Part shown: positions 47,687 through 59,500 of the stretch, one piece after another
Layout of the letters: every line of letters starts with the position of its first letter
Numbering within the stretch: position 1 is the first letter of the stretch
DNA from: Pristionchus mayeri
Taxonomy: Eukaryota; Nematoda; Chromadorea; Rhabditida; Neodiplogasteridae
Length of the DNA: 64,000 nt
Direction of reading: 5' to 3'
NCBI GenBank assembly: GCA_036245805.1
Contig: BTRK01000001.1
Span: forward strand, 26,295,087-26,359,086
Notes under the pieces: generated by a model
Database searches by the model: none
Told to the model about the DNA's origin: nothing
Seen by the model: the letters and a program-made list of their open reading frames with translations, nothing else
Made by a program: the position numbers and the translations under genes

Positions 47687-50518
47687 TAGCTCTATGATCG
47701 ATTTTGTTATTTAGTCCCCTCGGATCAATTGTTTAACTCGCCCCTAATCCCCTTCCTTCCCTGGTTCCTCCCCCCATCATCCATATTCGGACCTCACTTT
47801 TCTGTACCTTACACCGTCCTCACTCTATCTCCTCTTGCAAGCTGTCAATGGTTTACAGAGTAGTACCACTGCAACTGATCTAACTATTCCCAGTCAATCG
47901 ATGCACATCGACTGTTACTGTAGCTAAGCTAGAACCTCCTCTGGGCAACCTCTCAACTGATCCTCATTCTTTTACAATTGCTAAGTATTAGTGGAATATT
48001 TTCCAAACTATGTCTTTTTTATGCGAAGATCATGGTTGATGTTTCTCTACTGCTTAGCTCGATTCCCATCTCTTCACGTTTTTATGTTGTTGAATGTTCT
48101 AAAAATAAAGAGACGAACAGGAAAAAAACTGTTTGCCATTTATAAAATGAATAATTTACTGTATGTTGTGGGGTACTTTGATGATTTACGCGAAGAACAG
48201 GGAGGTGGGGACTTCGAGAAGTCGTGTGGAGGCTCAGTATCAGTATCGTTTAATCAATCAATCAATTTATCTTATCAGGCGATAGACGCTCAGAAGATGA
48301 TAGTCTTCATTAGTTGCACTCCACCAGTGAGTGCCAATAGCTCGGGCTAGGTCGTCTCTCCATCGTGCGCGAGGCTTTCCAGGGGGACGATTCCTGCTGT
48401 AGGGGATACCGATCAAGGTATATAAGCCAACTATTATATACCTTGATCAGTATCGTTTGATCAAGCTATATAATAGTTTGCTTCTAAGGATCTTCATGTG
48501 TCTCAAATGAAGAGTGAATAGGCCATTGGCAGAATATGAAATGCTTCTGGACAGTTCCTTACAGACTCGATTAGACTTCTTTCATCGTTCGAGCCCTCGC
48601 TAGAACAGCTCGAGAAGGAAGTTAGCCCATACGAGTTAATAGAGGGGGCAGAGAATGCCCGCGTTGTCCCGCGCCTTTCAAACGAGCTTTTCTAACAATT
48701 CTCGGTATCTCGTCACAACTCAAACAGAGATGACATCGTTTATTCGCCTTATTTTCTGCGCGGTTGCTTGAGAGTTTCACTCGACCTTCGCTACTGTACT
48801 CGGGCTGCTCTTGAGAGAGACGACGGGAGGAGAGAGCAAGGTTGCCAGAGGAGAGAGAGAGAGAGGGGGGGGGGGGATGAACGGCCTCCGCGATAAGCAT
48901 GCTCCATCGTATCCCTGGTCTGGTAGAGATCATCCTCATTCATTCGCACCCTTTCTAGCTCTCTCAATCCCATCCACTCTATCATTCCTCCGATCTACTA
49001 GAGAGGGAGAGGGTCTTCATTCATTGGCTTACTACGAAGAATGGATCAGGGCTTGAATTGAAATCTCTAGTAGGACAGAGAAGAAAGGGAATGAGTAGTC
49101 GTCTCAGCGGGGAGAAAAAAAAACGAGATTATGCCTCATTTGTAACGGAAGAGGCGCTTGAGAGGAGCCAATGATCAGGGATCTTCACTTCTCAAGAAGA
49201 GTTCGCAAGCGCGACTGTTCGAATTTCCATGTAGTCATGACCGATATTCATTCCTCGTTTTGTAGTATCTAACATTCCCACCTGTTCCGTTTTTTACATC
49301 CTCGACTGATCTATCAGGAGCTCAAAGTTAAGCGCCCACTGGGAAAGGTAGGAGGTCCAAAGATGAACAAGTCTAGAAATGGCTGAATTGAAAGGTAAAC
49401 AAGAAATGCCGAGGATTCGATGCTTCGCTCTCGATAATTTACCCTCTTCACCCACGTATGCTTCCTTTCTTCCGGAGTAGGAGGTACATGCGGGAGCCAG
49501 TCCTAACAAGGCACTGTCTATTGTACTCTCATTCATCTCCTCTCTCCTCCCGGGAAGTCTCGCTTCCTGGCCTACTTTCACTCTTTTCGGCAGAGAAATG
49601 AGCAGCTGTCAAGAAGAGTCACCCCCTCTTCATTTCCCATTATCTTTAGCTCCTTCTCTAACCTGCGAGAATGCGTGCGTAACGAGGAGAGTTGCTACAG
49701 AGTGTCCAGTTGCTGTCAAAGGAAATCATGCTCTCTCCATTTCCCATTCTCTCTATAGGATCACTGCAAATTAGCAGATGATTGCTGAACAATTACAGGT
49801 ACAATCAGAGCGTTGTGTCATGCGGGGGGTCACTTGTGTGATTACTGTAGTTACCGTACACTGTCCGTTCGAGACTCCCGCTGTTCGATCATCTCTTTTC
49901 CCTTTCACTCACTCACTTTCTCACTGGATGACTTCTCATCCTTTTCGGGATCCAATTAGACTCGCCCCCACTCAATAGGGTCCGCGAACAGGTAGAATAG
50001 GTTGGGTCTCCCCCCCCCCCTCCTCGAGAGTTGTTCCATTCAGACCCTGAGGGGAGAAAACCACTTGTAACTCTTGCTCCTCCCTTTCTTCTCCCTTGGT
50101 ATATCTATGGCTGATGGGAGGAGGCAGTCACACTTGACACTGGCAGAGAGGCATGCCGAGGCCTCTTCTTATTCGCATTCCCTTGTAGCTTCCTCCCTTC
50201 TTGCCCCTTCCTCTTCGAGTCTTTCCTCATTACTTTACTGTAGATCCTTGTTGACTGCAAAGTCCTCATGAACATTCTTCTCACTTCCTTATGGCGCTCA
50301 ATGTGAAGCAAACTTCTTTCATTCTGTTGTATAGTTGCACACCTTCCAGACGAAGTCAGATGATAGACTGGAAGCATCTGAGATGAACCATATTCAGCGC
50401 TCATTACATGACCTATCTTTCTTTCTCCATTTGCGATCTCCTCTTGCCGAATCAATTAACATGATCAATCTGTGTAGTGCTTAGCATACGATAGCCAGTG
50501 TTTATCGATTGCCTTCAG
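47687..50518. other. Long intergenic region
   Basis: About 2.8 kb in which I find no exon with supported splice sites on either strand. It contains a three-armed hairpin (48411-48482), a 10-G run near 48866-48875, a 10-C run near 50011-50020, and purine/pyrimidine-biased stretches. Confidence 0.5.
48411..48482. repeat. Three-armed inverted repeat
   Basis: GATCAAGGTATATA (48411-48424) pairs exactly with TATATACCTTGATC (48435-48448). The stretch 48424-48448 also pairs, with two mismatches, with 48458-48482. The segment can therefore form two alternative hairpins. Function unknown. Confidence 0.7.
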
Positions 50519-53500
50519 ATGAGGTGGAGCGTCGTTGCTCCGCACAGGACCACTGTCCTTCTTCTGGTTACGGTAGGCCTAGTGAGCCTGCTGGATGCCA
50601 AGGTAATCGATCGATAATGAACTATTGTATCATTTTCAGAAGCAATGAATGAGAATTCTCTTGTGAGAAATGTTATACTCTGTTGAAAAATGGTTCAACA
50701 TTATTGTTTTGCAGCACACCTCAGTCATTCCGAAAGACGCAATCACTCGGTCGTATTACGACCGGCTGCACACTCTGCAGACCCGACCGCCGACCCGTCT
50801 GCGACAGGTAAACATGCTCTCACTCACTCGCAGACTATCGTTGAGGGGGGAAATCGCAGTTATCCTTCTGATACTGGACGATCCTTACCCGTTGGCTTCT
50901 CTATTTGCAATGATTCTTTAAGAGGGAGAGATACATATCCGATTTCGAACTATTATGAAATCACTTTTTACCCAACTCGACAAAACGCAACCGTTTACTC
51001 CACTCATCGTTTTATCCTATTTTTGCCATATGGACTCCTTCATTTATGGCTGTCATTCCCGAGATGGAGGGGCATATAGTTTTACTCTTATCGCTAGAAT
51101 GCTCTATTAACAAGTATGTCTTCATCTCGTAATATTCGTGTTGAACATGCAAAAATAGTACAAATGTTCAATAACTATTCAAACAGAGCAGACCATCACT
51201 TACAGCGCTCGGCCTACGACGGGGCTGGCGGTGAGGATTCCGCTGTGATGAGCGAGTCGAAGAGTGGTGAAGGGAAGGCCGTAGCAGGACAGACGTTCTC
51301 CGAGGAAGATCTGAGAAGAGAGCAGGCATCTACGGCCAAGAGTGAGGGACTTTCTCTTATTCTTCAGCAATGACAATGCTATCTCGAAGGCCCAAATTCC
51401 CTCATTTCATACATGACGAAGTAGCATAATGTTTTATCGTGAATCTACACCCAGAGCGAGCGATATAGCGCCAAGAGAGTTTGTATAGTAGGAGAATTCT
51501 CTTCCGCATGCTCTTTCTCTGGGAAAAGCAAGCTGTCTAGAATGTCTAGAATGCTGATTCTTCGTTTGTAAAACCGCTGCGCTTTTTTGTTTTGAGTATT
51601 CAATTGTGCTGTCCTTTCGTTCCTTCTTAATTCCATGCAGAAACTTATCGGAATGGAGTAATAAGTTTAGGTAATTTTAGAAGTGGTGCCTGAAATTTGT
51701 TTCTTTTATTTGCAGAAGCGCCCCCTCGCACTCCCGCGCCCAAAGCGCCGCCCACGCTCGCGGGGCGTAAGAAGCCGGATGCGGGCGTCATCCGCGCACC
51801 TCCCTCCACTGGTAAGAACTATTGCTCTTCTTTTTTTACACTTTCTCACTCGCTCCAACTGACGAGAGACTGTGTGGAAGGAAATGAGCCGAAATTCAAT
51901 AGCGAACTGAACATGTAACATTCAGATCGCGGGGAGACAATGGAAAATTAGTAGATCCAATCAGTCATTTATCAAATCTCTCAAATTCAGCTCCCTCTTC
52001 CTTCACCGCTCCTCCTCCTACTCGTGGTCCTACAACCCTACCTCCTTCCACGGAACCCTCCCCGCCCGCTACCAAGTGAGAAATGATGTTTTTTTGTTTA
52101 AATATTGAGCATTTATTTTTCACATTTTCTCTTCAAATTCTCTTCAAATTCGATATTTTTTGCGTGATTGAAGAAGGTGATGTGATAGATCGACAATTAT
52201 GATTCCAAATCATCTCAGACTTCCTCCTCTACGCCTCACCAAGCAGAGCAACGGAACGTATACACTCGAGCAGATGGGTATGATTGATGAAATATTAATT
52301 CAATATTGTCTTATTTTGATCATCCCCCCTCTCGGGTCATGCGCGGAATCTCCGAAAAAGGGAAAGTGATGTACATGCCGCATCTAAAAAACGCTGTTGT
52401 GGTGTTCGACTATTCTTGCTTGTTTCTCACTATGTATAATTGGCGGGATAATTGGTATATTTATTCCAATCTTATTGGCTTTGGCAGCAGTTAGACAGCC
52501 ACAATCTTAGAGATACAATTTGATGAGCGAAGAGAAACGGAATTTTTTATCGCTTTCCTACGAGAAAGAGTAAGAGCGGTAGTCACATTCACATGTTTTC
52601 TAGTCAGTCAGACAGTGCGAGAGAGAGGAAGAGTGTAGCCTGAGAGAGCCATTCCTTTCAGGTAAGAAGAAATCCCCTGCAAAATCAGTCGACTACTTCG
52701 GGCGACCAGTAGCCGAAGGAAAAATGATGCCGTCCCTGAACAAGAAGGGATCAGTGAAGGTATAATATGCCGATCGACCTATCGACAAGCGAATTTATGT
52801 CCAGGCGGGTGCTCCACCATCAGCGAAATCTGCTGAGGGTACGCTGCCTAATGCGATTGTCGGCTTCCAGAAGTAAGATTTGCTTGATACTTTTATTTTA
52901 TAGTTAAGTATTTAATCTGTATCTCCCGTTCTAACCATTTGTAACGACCCTCCATCTACTGTAGAGAATCATAAAACTGATACGAAGGTGAAAAATTCAT
53001 AAAAATATTCCAGACATCAGAAGCCCACTCATGGATACGATTCCTTCGTCGAGTCTCTCCCTGCCACACAACCCAGTGGATATGACATGGGAGTGGACGG
53101 AGCTGAGAAGGAGGAGAGGAAGATGACGACGCCCTCGACGATGACGACCACCGAGGAAGCTGCCACGGTGAGAGAGAGAGATCAAAGATAAATTTTGATT
53201 TTCAGAGAGATAAGCGGGGAAGAACAAATGAATTCGAGAGTTTATCGCATCTTTTCTATACTTTCTCAACTGCAAAGGGGACTAAAATAGCTGGAAAAGT
53301 ACATAAGGCAATCAATTCCTTTCTAGACCTCGGTCTTCTCCGCGGGCGCAGATGTCTACGGTGGAGGATCTGCGGATGTGAAAGCAGCAGAGCAGAAGGA
53401 GAGTCAGGGATACGGAGAGGTCAGAGGGACAAGGGAGCGGCGAACAAACACCAACTTGTAATTTTAGATAATGCTAGCTGCGTCGTATTTGCTTATCATA

Positions 53501-56500
53501 GAATTAGGGGATCATTAGCTATAATTACATGTGGTTACAGAGGAAAAGATGCATGCGTTTGCAAATTATGTTATCTATGTGAGTGAATGCAGGATGCTGC
53601 GATTCAAGCGTCCACTAAGACTGCCCCCGGCTACGGAGAGGTTGGTCTTTGATCTTTACGTGATCAAGGTCCTCGTCATTTTTAATACTAACCAATTTGC
53701 AAAAATTATGGATTGTTTCTGTCGTTGAAACATTTACATCTCGAATTAGTCTGATCAGCTTTCGAATATTTCAGGATGCAGCTATCGAATCTGACAAGCC
53801 CAAACAGGCTACCTACGGAGAATCAGAGGTCAGATTTTGGAATTATCGATTGATAAATGGTGTCGGGAACACCTAAAATAAAATATTTCAGGACGCAGCT
53901 GTAAACGCAGCCGAACCGAAGCAAAGCGCCACTGCATATGGCGAGTCGGAGGTCGGCTTTAGATTCTTCTTCGTGTCCTCAGCTGTTTAATTTCCCTGAA
54001 ATCGAAGCAATTGATAATTCGAAATTTGATAAACTCAATTTCCAGGACGCTGCTGTTCAGTCTGTGAAGAAGGAACAGAGTGCCGCTTACTCCGAGGTTT
54101 GCATCCTGAAATCATCCTGAATTAACCTATTATTAATTTCAGGACGCAGCCATTATCTCCGCGCTGGAGGAGGAGGAGCTGCCGATGACTACGTCGCAGC
54201 CCGAGGAGACCACCGCTGCTGATGAGGATGACGTAGACACCCCCGCATCAATGGACGTGCGAGAGTCGACGACTGCAGCAGCAGATGAGGAGACCCACCC
54301 GACGACCCCTGCGACCACCCTGGCTGCAGATGGAGGATACGGAGACGCGGCTGTGGAGGGAGCGGCGGAGTCCCGAGAGGAAGGGACGACTACGGTATCG
54401 TACGATCAGGGAGTGGAGTCGTCGAGCAACGAGACTGACGTCGAGTCGTCGACTTCTGTTGTCGTCGAGACGACCACGACGATCTTCGAGAGGAATCCAT
54501 ACGGAGGAGAAGAGGAGAATCGAGAAGTGAGTTTTTTATCATTTAAAATTGAGTTGTAAACCCGGATTCGATCGAATCTTTGCACACATGAAAACAATTG
54601 GTTACTTATTGATAGAGTGCTCCTTACTGCATGACGATAGATAGGTGATAACCAAGTCATTGTCAGGTTGATGCCGGCGTCGTGGAAGCAGCGACGAGCT
54701 CAGACTACGGTAGCAACTCGACGGGATACGGTGGAGAGGAGGAGGAGGATCTGGATCGTCAACTGGCTGAGGAGGTGATCTGTGATCAGTGATATTGGTT
54801 ACCGTAGAATAATATAGTTTTTGGCACATCATAGAAGATCCATTAATGAACATTGCAATCTTAGAAATGCACAATTTACTGGTTGATATGTGTACTAACT
54901 ATTGTAATTTTAAACGATATTCATCGGTGTCAGCAACTGTTCAACGAACGTCGAGTAATAAATTGAAGATGAAATTCCATGACATTACAAAACACTTTCA
55001 TATCAGGACGCGCTTCTCTCATCGTCGACGTCTTCTTCCAATTCCACAGACGACGTCAACGACGATACGTCGACGCCCAAATCAACCGAATCCACGACCG
55101 AAATGCTGTCCAACTTCGCGCCTAAGGAAGACGAGAGCGTCGTTGGAGAGATCGACGAGGGAGAAGAGACGACCACTCAGGAAGGAGAGGAGATAGAGGA
55201 GAGTCTCGACGACAACGACGTCGAGGAAACGACGTCGTCGTCGAATGCGACCACTGAGCAGACGACCGTTGATGATGAGGAGGTGAGTGATGCTATCAGA
55301 ATAGCCAAAACAGATGGGATATCGGAGCAGATATCTCTCGTTTCGCAGAAAAGGAATCCGCTTGGTCACAATTAGCAGACTGTAGCCAGTGAATGGGATA
55401 CTGAATGCTTGTCTAGTTATTCAATGCGTACTTCATTAACAACTCGTCTTGAGCTCTTCGGGTTGCTTCTAATCCGCGATCAAATAAGCTTCGATTATTC
55501 AGCTGCTTCATCAGGTGGTGCACGCTGTTGAGAGAGTGCTGGCAGAGGAACTCGCCGAGCAGTCCACTACGGTTAAGGTACGGTAGTCGTCCTCTCCCCA
55601 TTATCAATCGATACTTGCAGGGACCTACCGTTACAACTCGGCCAATGAAAGTCATGGACAAGGTGCGGTCTTGAATGCGTGATGCCGTTAGATTACAGAG
55701 AACTGAAGATTACTGGAATCCGGATTTGTTAAACTACAGATTAGAGTAGATTCAGACGCCGACACTCGTCCACAATCGACTGTCGATTCATCCCCAGGAA
55801 GCACAGCGAGGGCGCAACGCGACCGCACCGCAGAAGGGATTCACCGAGAGTGAGCTTCTTGTTTCTACAGATTTCTCTCACAAATAACCAAATTGTTGTC
55901 CAGTCAGTCAAGTTCATTGTGAGGTTTGCGTTATTCAACCACTGAAACAGTGATTGAGGTTAAAGATCAAAATTCAAAGATTATTCGCAGCGTGTCCTCC
56001 TCCTCATCGTTGTCCTCGCAACTGCTTCGTGTTCATCAACGACAACGGCTGTCAGGACTGCCAGTGTCTATGGCAATCACTCCGTGAGCTATTCAACTTA
56101 TTATTAGGCTAATACAAAACCAGATAAAACCAGTTCAAAATTGGTTCTAACACGTTGCTTCTGCTTGGTTTTGAATTTGACGAAAATATCATAGAATAAT
56201 CCTTGTTCTGAGATATGCTTCTTGAGACTTCAGTAATATTTACGAGTATGCTGTAAAGGAATGAATGATGATTGGTTAGATGTGAAAAGCAAAGAGCAGT
56301 ATCTTCCAGCGTGTGAGGCTGCCGAAGATTGTCCCGAGGCGTCCCAGTACTGCGACGAAGGAAAGTGTCAATGCCGTCCCGGGTAATCAACTTATTAAGC
56401 TAATTAAGTCAATTAATTAAAATAATACTTTGTAGATACAAGCAGAACATGAGGAAAAGCAGCAGCTGCGAGATCGACGAGAGTTTCCAGGGAGTGAGGA

Positions 56501-59500
56501 GCATAGGTAATTTTTAAATATTAATATTATTGTTAAATTGTAAAATGATAAAATACAGCGTCTCACTTCAAATCGGACGCAGCGGTTTCGAAGGGACGAG
56601 AGATGCACCAAGTGAAGGAGCAAGTGAGTTTACTGGTCTCCTCCTCTATGGGATACGGCAGACCCTGAATCAGGGATGTAGTTTCGGCGTGCTTTATGAG
56701 GTTGCTGTATACTGTAACTGAATCAAGGAATCCTGAATATGGTATTCAATATGTGATTATAGGCGCCAATGGGCTACAGGAGGAAGCGAGCAGCTCTGGT
56801 GAAGACTTTCCGCGACGAGAGATTGCAATGGCCAGGTGGGGGGAAATGACCTACTCTTTCCGTTGAGTGCACTTTCTCACTCTGTGTGACTGACGAGACA
56901 GTGATTCTGAACTAGAGGAACCAGATCAGTGCACGATAAATGTTCTCACTCTCTTCATACCGCACACTCGTGTATGACGGACAAGATAGAAAATGTAATG
57001 ATTGATTTCGCAGGTATCGTGGCATGAAGCATGATCGGATGAAAAGGGATCATAACAACTTGATATGTTATGATTGCAAGTTCTTGAGTTGTGGGGGTAT
57101 TGCCTGGTCTCTGAGTTTACACTGTAACCATTATGTCGATCGAGTTTTCTTTTTATCCCGGTTTCTGTACAAAATTAGCCTGCTTTAGTTCATGCATGTC
57201 CTGAGGACTACACTGTATTTCACTTCCGAGTATTTTTTTCAAACTCTATCGACCCTACAAACTCTCTTGACAGTGAAACTGTCAGGAAGAAGTTTGGAGT
57301 CGAGAGGGAAGGACAAATAAGACCGTTTCCACTACTGTTCATGACTATTTAATTGAATAAAGTGTTTAGTGCATGATGACTGAATGGAGGTGGAGGTGCT
57401 GAAGCACATGGGATGTGTCAGGTTGTTGACTCCTTTGTTGAGAATAATCAGAAAGTTTCTTTCATTATGGAAACCTAGCCACACTTCTGAATGAATGGTT
57501 GAAGTTTGATAAAAATGCCATCGAAAGAATTTGTTTGTTGGATGTCTTTATGAGAGCATGCCAGTGCAAAGTTTGGTTTGGATCTCATCATTGCCTTCAC
57601 TTTCCTTCTCTATCTAATTTACGAAATTGTATGCGAACTCGAAGATTATTTTATCTCTCTCTATTAAACTCTCGCTCGCTTTTTTCTATCTGTTGAGCGA
57701 GGGTGTGGAGTGGAGAGAGTCTCAAAGAAAGATCACTTTCGAGGTCCTTGCGACAACGATGCGCAGTGTCCAGAGAACCTATGGTGCCTGCAAGGAGACT
57801 GCTGGGCACTGCCCGATAAACCCATCAGGATGGACCAACTCGTGAAGAAGGTCAGAAATTTTTCATTGGTCATTTCTGATTCCTTCGATCGATGATTCTA
57901 GGAACCCTCGAGCATCCCCTCATCATTCCCCATCGAGTCCTCAGAGCAGCGTAAGCTAGAGGCCGATTTGTGGAGGGAGCTTCAGGAGGAGGAGGAGAGG
58001 GAGAACGGGAGGAAGGAGGAGGGGAGGAAGGGGGAGGGGAGGAAGGAAGAGGGGAGGAAGGGGGAGTGGAGGAAGGAAGAGGGGAGGAAGGGGGAAAGGG
58101 AAGTGAGGAGGAAGGAGCAGCGTGCTGTAATGATCAACAGAGACAGCGATGAGGAGGAGAGAAGTGAGCATAAGTTATTATTTGGGTTTGATGACTATGA
58201 AAACATTTGTAAATCAGTAAGTGTTGCAGATTTTATGGACGGTCAACTGGTCGTCCCTCTGTCGGAGCTCACTACTCCATCAGTCAAGTACGTTACTTTA
58301 TTTTAATTTTAGAAAATCGATAGTTGCTGATAATTTCTGATTCTCTTCAGAGCTCGTTCTCGTTTTTTCCACGGTGATAATCACTCTGATGGTTCGATTA
58401 CTCATCGAGTCTCCTCCACTACGACCACCCTGACTCCACCCACTCTGCGGCAGCCGAAGGAGGAATCAGTAACCAGTGAGCTGCACCTACCCTTGGCTTG
58501 AAAATTGAGACTCCGATAGAGCAAAACCGATTTTCTGGTCACCAATGAAAACTCTTGTTAACGCTGTTCTCCTTGTTTTTGCAGGGTAGAGAGTAATTAG
58601 AAGAGGGAAAATGGGAATGGGGAGACGGATTGAAGCATAAACTGCAGGCGGACCACCAGGCTACACGCCAGAAATGATCGAGATGGAGAAAACGAAGGTG
58701 AAGGGAAGGGGCGAACCTGATTTTGGTGAGTGCAGTTATGGAATCTAAATAGAAACGAACAATTCTGATGCTCATAACTTCTTCCACAGCTCTCCTAATA
58801 GTAAATATAGTAATTGAGATTCCTTCCCAATCCGTGCCTCTGGCGTCAAACTCTCACACCCGGACCTGCTCTCATCAAGGGAAATCCCACATCTGCACTC
58901 TGCACTCTTCCTCCCACCTCCATCGAGGACTGAGAAAACGACTAAAATGTAAAAAATATTAATTTACGTAAAAATATACATTTTCAGCCCCGAAACGAGC
59001 AAAAAAGGCGTGAAGCAGATAGAGCTGCCGCAGGAGAAGGTATCTTACATAAATTTGTATTTATTAAAAAAAACATTAAAGTCAGTACATTTCGACGGTC
59101 GTGAGATTGCCCGTCGAAGGAAGGAATTGAAGAGGAGACTCGAGAAGAGGAAGCAGAAGCAGAGGAGGGTCGTGGTAGAGAAGGAGTGAGTTGATATTTG
59201 GTATTTAAACTGATTTGAATACTGAGTGAGTTTAAGCATCTTTGTTTTCTCTCTTATTTTAATATTTAATATTCTCTCTTATTATCTTATTTAAAAATTC
59301 TCATTTTCTCAGCACACTCGATCCCGTGGAATTCCCGAGATCGTCAAAGCAGCAAGTAAGAGACGATGTAATTATAGAAATATTGAATAATCGTAAATTA
59401 CTAAGCTATTGGGTTGTCCCATAATTCGTGTCATTTTTGCTCTACATTTAATTTTTCGTAAATGATCAAACACCTTCATTACCTCATGATGTATTTAATA

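Noticed and set aside
49294..50455. Open frames of about 95-116 codons in the long intergenic region
   Set aside because: No matching splice sites, no domain-like features and no codon pattern resembling the neighbouring exons.
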